Source of the DNA: Macrotrachela quadricornifera
Lineage: Eukaryota > Rotifera > Eurotatoria > Philodinida > Philodinidae
DNA: 64,000 bases
Assembly: GCA_022393335.1 (NCBI GenBank)
Contig: JAJEKB010019401.1
Span: 1 to 64,000, forward strand
Reading direction: 5' to 3'
The notes under the pieces are model-generated. The model was not told the origin of the DNA. It searched no databases and saw only the letters and a list, made by a program, of their open reading frames with translations. Shown piece by piece: positions 11,473-23,165 of the stretch; position 1 is the stretch's first letter, and each line of letters starts with the position of its first letter. The translations under genes were made by a program, and so were the position numbers.

Positions 11473-14400
11473 TTATTCTTCTGTGTGCATATCTATACAA
11501 TCTTCACAAAACCATGATGTTGTATCAATGGAGATTCCTAATTTAATACGACATATATTGCATAACCAACGGGAACGACTAGCTTCAATCCAATCATAAT
11601 ATTCATTTTGATGACAACATTGAATAGCATATGTTTCTTCTGGATCATCATCAACAATAAATTTGCCACAACGATTAGCACATTTAATACCTTTAATTTT
11701 TGATTTTTTTGATTGAACTAGATAACCATCATTTGTTGATCCTTGTTTTCGTTTACGCGCAGAGCGAACTTGTTTTAATGGTTCATAATCATCTGGTACA
11801 TCAATAATTAATTTTGTTTTAAAAATTCGACGATTTGTATCAATATTATTTCATGTATTATACGCTTGTTGAATTACTTGTCGACATCGATCACTAAAAC
11901 CGGTTTAAAATTACATATGATATCCTTTGGCATTATATCAAACAATAGTATTACCTTCTTAAATCATCTGATAAAAGCAATCGAACGTTCATTAATACAT
12001 CAAGTGTTTCTGTCATAATTCGTGAACGTCCATTTGTATGAATTCTATTTGCAATAGAATAACCACGTTCGCATTCAGTTGAACTAAGTGGTGATATTAA
12101 ATATATAGATAATAATATTAAGATATTTTTATATTGTTCATGAAAAGAATTATCAATTATTTCTTTCCATAAAATGAAAGATTTCCAAAACATTCTTCGA
12201 GAATTTTTCTCTTGATTATTTGATACGAATTCACTTAAGGATATTTTCATTTTTTCCCATTCAACTCGACATTTTTCCATACTAAACCCATTTAAATTTT
12301 GCTATTTAATTCGAAGAAAATCAAGCTCTTGTCGACCATAACCAGATTCTCCAATTTTATTTTTATTCTGAATTAAATGATCAGGTTTAAATAAAACTAT
12401 AAAATATTGTTGTACTTCAGAAGGTTTGAATCTTTTATCTATTTCAATTAATAATCGATGAACATGTGTAAAACATTCATTTTTAAGTTGTGATCGTTCA
12501 CCAACAACAATTTTAAATACACCATAAGATTGATTTTTGGCAGTCGAATTTGTGTAATCATTTAATGAAGGACCAAGTGTAGGTTCTGGTTCACCACTTT
12601 GGGACAACCAATTATTTAATATTTTTTTCTTTTCATTTAATATGTTCATCATGGTGAAATAAGGCAGATCATCATCTTGCAAAATCTTTGTTAATTCTCC
12701 TGCAAAAAAAATAAAACAATCATGATAAATAATAAGATTATTTCACCTAAAACACATTCGTGTAAATCATAATGACAATGGAGCATAAAAAGGAATTGAT
12801 CATCAAGTATAGAATTTAATAATTCTTCTGCTGCTACACGATCATCAACAGTTAAATTTTTATTAAATTTAGTTGATTCCAAAGTTGCAAATAATGCTTG
12901 ATTTGCTACAATAAAATAAGAAGAACGATAATATTATGATAAAACAATCTTTAAAAGAATTTACTTGGTATAATATTCAACATAATAGGTTTTATCGAAT
13001 CTCTAATAGCTGTCCATCGAATGTGAAATATTCGTTTGAATTTTAGTACAGGAATGTCGAGTAGATTTTGCCAGCACTTTAATTTAAAAGTTCGACTAGC
13101 ACTTGAACCGAAATATAAATAAACCTTTCCAATTGTATTTTCCAATTTGGATATTAAAATCTCGTTTTTTTGCTTTCCTACTGCTATTTTCTATAGAATA
13201 ACCTTCAAATAATTAATAGAGTCAGATAAATTATACTTTCTTTAAAAAAACCAGCTTGACTTCATACTAATGCAAAAGAATGTGCTACACAGGTATTTAA
13301 TTCTACGAATTCAAGACCGAAATCACGTTCAATTTGACCACGACACCATTATTAACACCTACAATAATTAAATTTTATTATTTCAAGAATTAATGAGTAC
13401 CTGTAAAAGTTGCGGCATTATCTGTAGCAAACCAACAAGTCTTTTCAGGATTCAAGCCATCTTTTCGCCAAAATGATTTAATAGATTCCACAATACTATG
13501 TGCTGTACCATCACCATCCAACTCCAAAATCCCATAAAACTTGGTCTTGGCTTCATTACTTTCAAAAAGTCTAATATAAATAATTAAACTTTTTTGAACA
13601 GTACGTGAGTTACTTTCATCAAGCATCCAACCTAAAGAGTCAAAAAAATGAATATATGGAAATTTAAAGCTTCTTTTTACCTATAGATGGACTTTTGTTG
13701 ATTTTTTCTACCAGTTCTTCATGTAAATAAGCAGAAACATGTCGTAAAAATTCTATAGCTGCATTATCATTTCGATAAGAAATTACATCTAATTCTGCTG
13801 GTAATAATTTAACACCAAGAGCTTCCATTAATACACATAATTTTTCGAAAGAATTAATTGATTGATCTTGTTGACATAGATATATTGCAGATAAGATCAA
13901 GTTTTGAATTGAAACTTCATGTTTACTTTCTTTATTTTGTGTCACCAACCAATTCGGTTGAGAATTGGATGATGTTTTTAACTCAAGTTCTTGAGCTTCT
14001 TGATGAGTACTACTAGCAGCATGCTGCTTAATTTTTGAAATCTTTAATATTCTATAACCATCTGTACACCATGAATTAATTTTTCCATTTGATGCTAATG
14101 TTCGTTGGTATTTTTCACAAAGTTTACAATAAAGACGGTCATCTCCATTTATATCTTTTTTATTGTATAACCAACATATTTTTTTTTCATGCATAATATT
14201 TTTTATATCATAAATGTATGTTTCATAAAAACATACTGATTCTTTTTCCCATGATGACAGATAGCGACGTTTGTCCTTTTCTAATGGTTTATCTTCAGCT
14301 GTTGTTTGTTTTGCTGTTTGAATTTGTTTTTCTGATTAAACATTATGATCATGATTAATAATTATATCTGACTGTATATTTACTCTACCTTCACCACCAC

Positions 14401-14584
14401 ATTTGCTAATAATGTCTGTTGAAATTTCATCAACAATAATTATTTCATTTTCTTTAGATGAAAATTTATTATTATTATCTAATAAATCAACTGAATCATT
14501 TAAATTTTGTTCCTCTTGAATGTTTTCAAGATCAGTAAGTGGTAATCTGGCATTAAAAAATGCTTCAAGTTTTGATTGTTCCAT
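11473..14584 (-). pseudogene. hAT transposase (KIAA1586/ZNF862-like) with a C-terminal zinc-binding tail
   Basis: The gene begins MEQSKLEAFFNARLP at 14584. It has a BED/TTF-like zinc finger (YCKLCEK, then HAASSTH) near 14120-13990, the catalytic core start WMLDESNSRTVQKSLIIYI after a short intron near 13687-13628, and the hAT dimerisation block SPLSSTECERGYSIANRI near 12080. Further introns can be placed near 12745-12690 and 11942-11865. After the dimerisation block an extra tail contains KCANRCGK, IQCCHQ, WLCNICR and WFCEDC, a PHD-like arrangement of Cys pairs, ending at 11473. Lesions are TAA at 14336, TAG at 12302, a single-base shift near 13345, a TGA near 13290 and a TGA near 11853. Few lesions in about 1,000 codons suggest fairly recent death. 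Confidence 0.8.
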
Positions 14585-14645
14585 TATAAAATAATTCGAA
14601 ATATAAAATAAACGACACAAAACGAAATAATCACGATGATGCACT

Positions 14646-15130
14646 CACTCAACCTTTAACAAAATGTTGAGCAAATGAACAAAATGGTCAACCACATGAT
14701 AAATAAGAAATAAGTACAACAAGACAATAAATTAAATAATTAGTTCAACACAAAAAAGCAAAATTATAGTTCTAAATGTATAAAAGAAATTCAAAATAAT
14801 AAAAAAAAAGAATACTAATAGATTCACTTAACTTTTAAGATAATGATGAGAAGACCAACAAAGTAGATGATCTAAACAATAAATAAGAAATAAATATAAT
14901 AAGAAGAAAATTAATTAAAGAATTTGTTCAAAACAAATAAACGAAATTATAGTTCTAAATGTATAATAGAAGTTGAAAGCAATAACAAAAAAGAATACTA
15001 ATATATTCACTTCATCTCTAATAAAATAATGGGAAGATCAATAAAGTTGGTGACCCAACCGATAAAAAAGAAATAAATGTAGAAAGAAGAAAATGAATTA
15101 AATAACTCTCTCAGTAAAGAATAATATTCT
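14646..15130. repeat. ~180-bp tandem repeat, about 2.7 copies, inside the hAT element
   Basis: Units start at 14646, 14825 and 15006. Each begins CACTTAAC-like, has a central AAATAAGAAATAA word and ends with AAGAATACTAATA(G/T)ATT. It lies between the transposase start and the right terminus, where the promoter would be. Confidence 0.75.
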
Positions 15131-15417
15131 AACTATGGAAAAGTCACGACCATCTTTATAATTAGTTGATCACAATAAATCTAAAATGAAAAAGAACTAT
15201 ATTAGCTCCACCTACAAAGAAAAATAAACGAAAAGAAGGAATAAAGTGATTTATAAACAATGGCATGATAAAATAAACGAAGTGCTCTTTTACTTAACAA
15301 AGTACCGTTCTGGTACCTTGTTTTTTTTAGTAAAGTGCCAAACGAAGTACTTTTTCAAATTTTCACGTACCATTGGCACTTTGTTTATGTAGCCGGCACC
15401 TGCTATTAAAAACACTG

Positions 15418-16404
15418 TTCGGCACGTCGATTTTGGCTTCCATTAGGCATCAAAACTTCAAATCGATCCCTCGGATTACCATTTTCCGATGGACCAAAAT
15501 TTGATCGAAAAAAGAAGTTTTGGTCGATAGATGTCTCAATTTTGATTTGTCCAAACTCATCGAATATAAATTTCGAGTCGTCGAAATCTATCGAATATAG
15601 ACAGAGAAGTAGATTTGAATATGGATACTTACGATTCACTTTCGTCCAACAGTTGATCTAAAAATGAACTATTACTCTCATATGAAAACAACCTCTTTAA
15701 TTCATGAGAGCATAGTATTTTTTATTCTTTTTCATTCTTTTTAAATTTTGATTTTATTTTTTGAAAACTGAAAATAACATTTTTGTATCATGAAAATTTT
15801 TTTATATCTTTATAAGTAACAAAAGGACTATGACGTACGATATTTGATAATCAACCAAATTGTACGGAAAATCATAAGGTCAATATTTAGTAATATTTTT
15901 TAAATTCATACTGTGAGAATTCATTATCACTGTTTTTGTCGAAAACAGACGAATTTTAGTTTTAATTTCAATCGGTGGACAATAAATTTTGATTAGAAAA
16001 TTCTGAACTTAAAGGAATTATGAAGCAAACTTGAATAACTCGACTAAAATTATTGAATAAAAATAAAGAATATTTTAAAGTTGGATTTTGAAGAAGTTTC
16101 ACATGATCACCATTATAGATTCATCTGTCAAAACTGTTATTATAATCGATTTGACTCTTTTGAAGTGCTCAAAATCATCCTTTCGATATGTTTATTTCGC
16201 TCGGATGATTGAAATATGTTATGGTAGTCCATAGTATTATGTCGATAGGCGATTTTTTTGGAGTACTCGAAAATTCGATGACTACTGAGGTGTCGAAATA
16301 TGAATGATGAGTCGTCGATAGGACACAGAGCTCGAGTGTTCGAAATTCGATGGGCGTTCAGTAAATCGAAATTGAAACGGAACGGACAAAACATATATAG
16401 AGGA
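15418..16404. other. Between transposons, no supported gene
   Basis: Minus-strand open frames of 77 and 84 codons occur near 15406-15639 and 16140-16394. Neither shows a family motif, and the first overlaps the hAT end, so it is not an intact gene. Confidence 0.4.
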
Positions 16405-16640
16405 TGGTCAACTTGACTGACAGCTCGATTTGCTTTCTTTCTATTGTCGGATAAAAACTTAACGATACTTAGGTCAAATTCTCATTCTCTTTGCTAAACT
16501 ACTAAATTTAAAATATCATTAGCTAATATTTCAAATCTAGTAGTTTAAAAATCCTAAGGATGATAATTTGGCCTAGGTAAGATTAGGTTTTTATCCGACA
16601 ATAGAAAGAAAGCAAATCAGGCTACTACTCAAGTTGACCA
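16405..16640. mobile_element. Small foldback MITE
   Basis: Inverted arms begin TGGTCAACTTGA and continue with TTTGCTTTCTTTCTATTGTC and GGATAAAAAC. They pair with the sequence ending TCAAGTTGACCA. Inner parts also pair (TAAACTACTAAATTT with AAATCTAGTAGTTTA), so the whole 236 bp folds as a hairpin. It abuts the 3' side of the Tc5-like transposase relic, so it may be an end of that element or a separate insertion. Confidence 0.65.
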
Positions 16641-16652
16641 CCTTCACATGTA

Positions 16653-16892
16653 TCAAATTTTCGACCACTCCACATACCCATCGTATGCTTTTATTTGCCT
16701 GCTTGAAAATATACTAAGAACATCACTAACGAGAGAAGACTCCAAAATAAAATTTTGTTTTGATTTTTCTATAACTTTCTGATTATCGACTTGATGGTAT
16801 GAGACAATGTTTGTAGTTTTCAGAGAAGTTAATGCATGACGTTTATTGAAATTTTCTAGCCAATCATGAGAAGCATGAAAATCATCGAGCTG
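16653..16892 (-). pseudogene. Tc5/pogo-like transposase relic, C-terminal-side piece
   Basis: The frame contains FHASHDWLENFNKRHALTSL, the signature of the second helix-turn-helix (CENP-B/Tc5 type) DNA-binding domain, then runs to a stop after YVEWSKI. No DDE catalytic part follows. Upstream it is interrupted at 16892 by a CACTA-like element. The N-terminal piece lies 6.3 kb away at 23195-23539 on the same strand. Joining across the insertion, less one 2-bp target copy, gives a continuous reading frame through ARKI|QLDDF. The relic was already dead: an in-frame TAG is present in the other piece. Confidence 0.75.
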
Positions 16893-16904
16893 CCCACGTC
16901 GAGG

Positions 16905-17015
16905 CAAACGGTTAGAGAATGCGTTCGGAACTAGAGAACGTATACAAAACATGGTCGCAATGCGTTTCAAACATGTTTGATAGCGTTCGTCCATTCAGAA
17001 TGCGTTTTGTAACGT
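16905..17015. repeat. Left subterminal repeats of the CACTA-like element
   Basis: At least three variants of a GAATGCGTTCG word occur within 110 bp of the left end: GAGAATGCGTTCGGAAC, CGCAATGCGTTTC and CAGAATGCGTTTTGTAACG. Such clustered words are the transposase-binding sites of CACTA elements. Confidence 0.7.
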
Positions 17016-17241
17016 TCGTATCATCTTTATAGAGGTCACTGTAAGATAAAATTTAAAAATGGCAGCTATATGAAAAAAATATCATACAGATATACATTTT
17101 GAATATTAATAATATAAAAAACAAATTAGTAAAACTTTTTTTATTAAGTATTAATTTTTTTTAAATATTTATTTATGACTTTAGATATATTTATTTTTCG
17201 TTTCTGATATTGCAGTCTTGAAAATAAATGTTTTGGTTTAA

Positions 17242-20200
17242 ATGAATAAGCCTAATAGTATTTCTTCGTCTCGCACTAATCTTTTCACCAAATATCGTAT
17301 GTTAATTTGTTATTTCGTCTAATAATATATTAAAATACTTTTTATGATTAGATCGTGAATTAACAAAAAGACGAAATGCCAAATATACACAAAAACTTTC
17401 AAAAAAATACACTTTTACAATTCCTAGAACCTCATCTTTAAATTCATGTAAGTATTTAGCATTTTGAGATATAAATATTGGTTTTGATATTTCTTTTTTT
17501 AATAGCAAATATTAATAATATTGTTATTCAAGATAATAATGGATGTAATGATCAAGTTGATGATGAAGAAAAAAATGAAAATGATTTTATAATGTCAACT
17601 GATACATTCGAACAATCTGTTTATCAATATGATAATGAAAAAGATCGAGAAGATGATTGTGTTACTACGTCTTCAAAAGATGAAATTGAACAAGATAGTA
17701 AATTTTTTAAAGAACTTTTGGAATATTAATTTTTAGCGATTTTCAATGTTTTTTTTTTACAGATGATAATGCTGCTGATGATGATCAATTAATTAACAAT
17801 ATAAATCCTTTTTTATCTGAAAAACATTCGTATCGAGTTGATTTTAATCTTAATGATATTTCAAATAATTATGAAAATATTCAACAGCAGCATCTTTTTT
17901 CAGAATTAATTAATTTTATTCATGCAGCAAAATTAAATAAAACAATGACAGCCTCATTATTATCCTTGTTACAATCTTCTTGCTCATTGACGACTGATTC
18001 GATACCAAGAACAATAGATAGTCTCTGGCAACAACTAGGTGTTAATTTTGACTTTAAGATGTATTACTATTGTTCAACATGTTTTAATGAATTAATACAA
18101 TATAATGATACTTGTTCGACTTGCAATATACAAGAACAAAAAAACTCCGAATTATGTATTTTTTCTCTCAGTAACGAATTAAGGAGAGTTGTACAAGCAA
18201 ATTTTAATTTAATTCAATGGTACAGTTCATCTCAACATCAAATAGTTGCGGATATTATCAACGGTAAATTATATTTGTTTTATTTTTAGAAACAGTATAA
18301 ACTAGGGCTCTTGTTTCTAGGTGAATACTACAAAAAAAATAATACTGGTGGACCACGATTAACTCTAATGTTAACAACCGATGGTAAACCAATAATAAAG
18401 TCGAAAACAACGAGAACTAGTGTATGGCCAGTAAGTAATTATGATGTTAATTCAATAAAGAATTTTTATATTTCACAGATAATTGGCTTCTTGGTTGAAA
18501 TACCACCGCCTATACGAGAATATGAGAACAATATAGTTTTATTAGGTTTATTTCATTCACCTATAAGTCCACCATGCTCGTTATTATTAGACAAAATTGT
18601 GTATAATATCAATTTATTAATTTCAACTGGTATAAATATTTATCTAAATAACGGTAGCTCATTTTTTTTTAATATTTTTCATTAGTATTCTATATTTTTC
18701 AATTTTTATTTAGATATGATTCATTTTTCTGTAAGTATTCAACTATTTTCTGGTGATCTTCCTGCACGTTCAAAAGTGAATCAGATCGTCAATCATAATG
18801 GTTTTTATGCATGCACTAAATGTCTATTTAAAGGAGCACGTTGTCGATCACCTTGTGGTAATCATACGCTTTATGCATGGACACATTTTACTGAAGCGCC
18901 ACCACGACAACGAACTCAAGAACATATAAGTTTTTGTGCTGAACAAATTAATGCTGATAATAAAAAATTGTATGGAATTACTGGTGTATCACCACTTTCT
19001 TCAGTATTATCTATTCCTGATCAATCTACCTTTGACTATTTCCACCTCGTCTTGGAAATTCACTTTCGGTGAGTGCTAAATTAAAAGATTATTTCTTTTT
19101 AAAATTATCAGAGATTTTATTCTTTTTCGAAATTCTATCTTTATTTAAAATAAAAAATGCATCTAAGCTAGATACGATCCAGCTCAAAGAAAGATAGATA
19201 CAGTTATATATTAGATCTAGAGTTAAACTAAAAGAAGAATAAGCATAACAAAAGAAGATGACATGCAATAATATCGAAGAAAGAAAAGAAAAGATATATC
19301 ATTCTCAACAAAAGAGGATGATATCACATCCAGGGAAATAGGAGAGGAAAGACAGAAGTATAAATATGTGAAGGCAATGTGTAGACATACATCATTTCGC
19401 ATCTATGTTATTTAGATATTTATTATCAGAATGGCACAACATTATCAAACAAAATACGCAAGCAATGATTTACATTGACGAATACATTAATAAAATTAAA
19501 TATCCACATTCTTTCAACCGTCGACCACGGAACTTCTCTAATTTTTCTAAATGGAAAGCCTCTGAATTAAGATGCTTCTTTTTGTATACAGTAATTCCTG
19601 CATTAGTTAAATTACGTTTAGATGTTCTCAATTGTTTTCCACAAGTTCATTTATCACACTTTCTATTATTATATATTTATGTACGAATTTTACGATATTT
19701 TACTGATCGTAATGATATTGCTAAGATGCCAAAATTTATACATCTCTATCTTAAACATTTTTCATCACTTTATGATCCATGTAAGGAATTTTTCTCAGTC
19801 CACGCGCTGGTTCACCTATGGCAACAAGTGCAACAACACGGAGGACTTGCATTCAATAGGTGAATATTCTACTTCTAAAACACATACTCTGTTTTATTAC
19901 AATAATTATTCATTTCTTTTAGTTTATTTGCCTCCGAAAGTTGCCTGCAATTATTTGATAAAATTTCGCATGGTTCAGTTATTCTTGGACAACAAATGTC
20001 TTTTTGGTGGTGCGTTTTTCAACAAATACATTCGAAACATAAATATTTTTCATCTCAATTATTTACTAATCAAGATATTATTCAAGATAACTATGTGAAT
20101 TCAGCGATATTAGAGAATTTTCGTCAAGAATTTAATTTAATTTTTAATCAAACATTTAAAGAATTTCCTGCTGCATCATTAAAATGTTACTCCAGGTATA

Positions 20201-20589
20201 GATCTGGTTTATTAACATACCATTCTATTTGTTATAGTCGTCGTCAAAATTGCAACAGTTACTCTGTTTGTGTCAAAGATGAAACAAATACAAAATCAGT
20301 TTTGTATTATGGAAATATTTTATTTTATTTTTATGTCAATAATGTAGCATATTGTTTTATGAAAAGGTACTTAAATTCGAAAAATAAATTTACAAATTTA
20401 TTAAAACCTATTGAAGAAATTCCTCATTGGGAGATATACATTAATAAGTTTTATCCAATTGTTCGACATTCGTCATCTGAACTTGTAATTTTACCCTGTA
20501 CATCTATTTTATGTAAATGTATTTTGTTCCAACTTGATAATGATTTTACTATCTGTACACAAATTGAACTTGAAACAGAACATGATTAA
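17242..20589 (+). CDS. CACTA/EnSpm-like transposase (Transposase_21-type DDE), 9 exons
   Basis: Exons are 17242-17296, 17352-17447, 17506-17697, 17763-18263, 18321-18430, 18479-18653, 18714-19068, 19416-19859 and 19923-20589. Phases agree at every junction and give 864 residues without a stop. The catalytic part shows a first acidic motif TTDGKPI (Asp302), a second GDLPARSK (Asp391), a zinc knuckle HNGFYACTKC (Cys410, Cys413) and a late HALVHLWQQVQQHGG block (~624), the order seen in EnSpm/CACTA enzymes. An N-terminal acidic low-complexity region precedes a FxCxxC-like stretch (CSTCFNEL, CSTCN). It would bind the subterminal repeats and cut at the 20-bp ends. The 347-bp seventh intron is much longer than the others (about 50-65 bp). 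The first exon is the least certain. Confidence 0.8.
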
Positions 20590-20735
20590 ACAGGTGAAAG
20601 ATTTATCTTGAATAATTCTATCTATTCTTCTTATAGATCATTTATTTCTAAAAACTTATTGAAGAAATATACGTACGTAGATACATTATTTTACTTTTAT
20701 TATTTCTATGTAATGCTTTGCTTTAGATTTCGATA
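20590..20735. other. Spacer between the two CACTA-element genes
   Basis: Only 146 bp separate the transposase stop from the next ATG, so the second gene's promoter and the first gene's terminator must lie here or overlap the coding parts. No specific signal is recognisable. Confidence 0.4.
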
Positions 20736-22545
20736 ATGTCACATCGTAATATTTCTAATGGTTCCATGACACCTGGTCGAGTACGAAAGCTACCATCTGG
20801 TATGTCAAATACTCAACCTGCATTTTTATATGATGATGATAATTCTGATACAAATGAAAATGAATTTGATGAAAGTTAGTAGCTTTCCTAAATATCTTTA
20901 TAAATTATACGAATTTGATGATAGATTTTCCAGTCATTCATGATGTATCTTTTCACACACAACAACGTCGATCAACTATCTCAAATTCAAATCATAAGGA
21001 AAATACAAGTAAAGCTATACTTATATCCTACTAAAATTTTTTATTATTTAGATATTTATCGTACACCGCAAGTAAAACGTAAATGTGTTCAAAATCAAGC
21101 ATCACATTTTTCTAATTCATTTAAAGAAGAATTGAACATGATGAACAATGTACTTAAAGAACTTGATCGAAAACTTGATATACTTAACATGAAAGAAGAT
21201 AATGTTAATAAAAAAATTGAACATTTGGAAAAACGTGTTAGTGGTTTTATTCATCGTGGTACAAAGGTAATTTTATTTACTTTTAATCAAAACTTTTTCA
21301 ATATTTTGCCAACGAGAAAAGTTGTTGACCAAATATTCTTTAATATGATTGATGATCAGTACGGTAAAATATATGTAAATATATTAAAGTTAAATTACGA
21401 AATATCTGATAAAAAACTAAGATTGAATTAAAAAGCATTGAGTTGAGTAATTGTTAGGCTGAGGCATAATTTTTCTTGAAATTTTTATTTATTATTTTAC
21501 TCTTCTCTTTTTTTAGTTTTTATTACGATGTTTCGAAGGACATGTCCTTCTTTGTCAGATGTTGTAAAAATAAACTTATAAATAGGAACATACTTATATG
21601 TATATCGGTACATATAAGTGGAGCTTTCTTTTTTTATTTCTCTTTTAATTTTTCAATAGTACAATGAACGACGAAGAAGAAAATAGATGATATAATTTCT
21701 TTTCTGGTCCAGTGTTACCGTCTTGCTGTTGTCCGTTTCACTATTGAAAAGTTAAAAGAGAAAAATAAAAAAACGAGCTCAACTTCTGTATTTATATACA
21801 TACGTGTGTTCTTATGTATAGATTTATTTGTATAACACCTGACAAAGAAGGACGTGTTTTTCGAAACGTCGTAATAAAAATGAAAAAAACGGAAAGAGTA
21901 AAATAATAAATAACATTTTAAGAAAAAAGGCGTTAAGTTATTTAGTTTCTTATAATTCCATAAATATATATGTGCGTTCATTAATATATAAGACTTAACG
22001 ATGTTGCTTTAAATTAACATTATGTAACAGTTTAGTGATATAGAATATTTTCTCTTATTTAGTATACGGCACCAAGTGAACCACCTGCTGTACTGCCTAT
22101 TGTTGTGAGTTTTTTCTTATATTTTTTTCTTTATTTATGTTTTTTTTTAGGAATATAATAATCAAAATTTATTATCAGGTGTAATAGGACCAACTCCAGC
22201 TGTTCTTATGAAAAATCTCATCAACCAATTATTCACCATACAAGAAATAATGGAACGTCAACATGAAATTGATAATGAACGAACTCGAAAGATTCAAGGT
22301 AATGAAGGTGTATTATTACAACATTTTTATCACCAAATTGGATTAATTATTTTAGAAGCTGTTAGAGTATATTTTTTTGAAGGTGATGAACAAAGAACCA
22401 AACAATTTTGGGACTATGAAGGAAACGTGATTCGACAAAACCAACGGCGAGGACACATATATCGCTATAAAAGTATGTATATTTTTGATAATTTTGTTGT
22501 TTTTATGTAATTCTAATATTTGGTTTAGTCTGTCAAAATAAATAA
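20736..22545 (+). CDS. Accessory coiled-coil protein of the CACTA-like element, 6 exons
   Basis: Exons are 20736-20874, 20934-21008, 21052-21266, 22063-22104, 22151-22472 and 22529-22545. Phases are consistent and give 269 residues. I do not recognise a named family. The N-terminus is basic then acidic (RVRKLPSG, then DDDNSDTNENEFDE). The middle is a coiled coil (ELNMMNNVLKELDRKLDIL, KKIEHLEKRV). The C-terminal third is a helical, charged domain (VLMKNLINQLFTIQEIMERQ, YFFEGDEQRTKQFWDYEG). CACTA elements commonly encode a second DNA-binding or regulatory protein beside the transposase, and that is the likely role by position. Intron 3 is 796 bp and carries an inverted-repeat insertion. Confidence 0.65.
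21434..21990. mobile_element. Inverted-repeat MITE inside an intron of the accessory gene
   Basis: Arms at about 21434-21665 and 21735-21990 pair imperfectly: TTCGAAGGACATGTCCTTC matches GAAGGACGTGTTTTTCGAA, and TTTCTCTTTTAATTTTTCAA matches TTGAAAAGTTAAAAGAGAAA. It accounts for most of the unusually long third intron. No transposase frame is present. Confidence 0.65.
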
Positions 22546-23044
22546 AAAACACGTGCAAGAAACACAATTGATCATGATGATAATAAAGAATTAATATTGG
22601 CTATAGGTAATATTTAGTAAAGTTTTGTTGAAATATGTTAAAACAATATTTTTCTTTTTTTTGTTCATGTGTGAAACTATATTATGTCGTAACCCGCTTA
22701 TTTTTTACTATTTCTTGAACCTGTTTCTTTTGTTGTTTGCCATATCGATTTTTAATTTCGAACTGTGATACGTATATTAGTTGAAAAAATTCTCAAAGAT
22801 CTTTTTCTTTATCACGTATAGAGCTGTAACTCTATTTTCACTTTTTTCTCTTGTATTTCTCTATTGATACTTTCTGTTATATTTGTTACCTGAACTTCTT
22901 ATGTTTATCTTCAGGTTACTTGTTTGACCCTCTTAATATTTTAATTTTTGTGAAAATAAACAAAAATATTAAAAATCAATAAATATCTTTGCATACAACT
23001 AGAAAAACTATTGATCGAGCCTATGAACCAATCAGAATGAGCCT
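22546..23044. other. 3' part of the CACTA-like element, no gene
   Basis: AT-rich sequence between the accessory gene and the right subterminal repeats. Nothing else supported. Confidence 0.4.
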
Positions 23045-23165
23045 TTGTCATAACGTTCTTCATGGTCAAGAATGCGTTCGTAACGGTAATGCACGCGTTC
23101 AGAATGCGTTCGTACGTTCCGAACATCTCATTCCGAACACGTTCGCAATGTATGTTCGAAACGCG
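23045..23165. repeat. Right subterminal repeats of the CACTA-like element
   Basis: Contains AGAATGCGTTCGTAACG, ACGCGTTCAGAATGCGTTCG, GTACGTTCCGAAC and CCGAACACGTTCGCAATG in quick succession. The words match those at the left end in inverted orientation. Confidence 0.7.

Larger units (their letters stand above)
11141..15417 (-). mobile_element. hAT-superfamily DNA transposon, 4.3 kb
   Basis: The ends are 15-bp perfect inverted repeats, CAGTGTTTTTAATAG. Subterminal regions are rich in copies of AAAGTGCC/GGTACTTT words, including a 26-bp palindrome of GTACTTTG near 11215-11245, as is typical of hAT ends. The flanking 8-mers (caataggc and ttcggcac) are not identical, so the target duplication has decayed or was never present. 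The element holds one damaged transposase gene on the minus strand and a ~180-bp tandem repeat upstream of it. Confidence 0.85.

Noticed and set aside
11141..15417. Expected 8-bp hAT target duplication
   Set aside because: The flanking 8-mers are not alike, so I do not claim one.
15406..15639. 77-codon minus-strand frame
   Set aside because: It overlaps the hAT terminus and has no recognisable domain; a GTAAGT near its start could be chance.
19622..20098. 158-codon plus-strand frame
   Set aside because: Shadow of transposase exons 8 and 9 in another frame.
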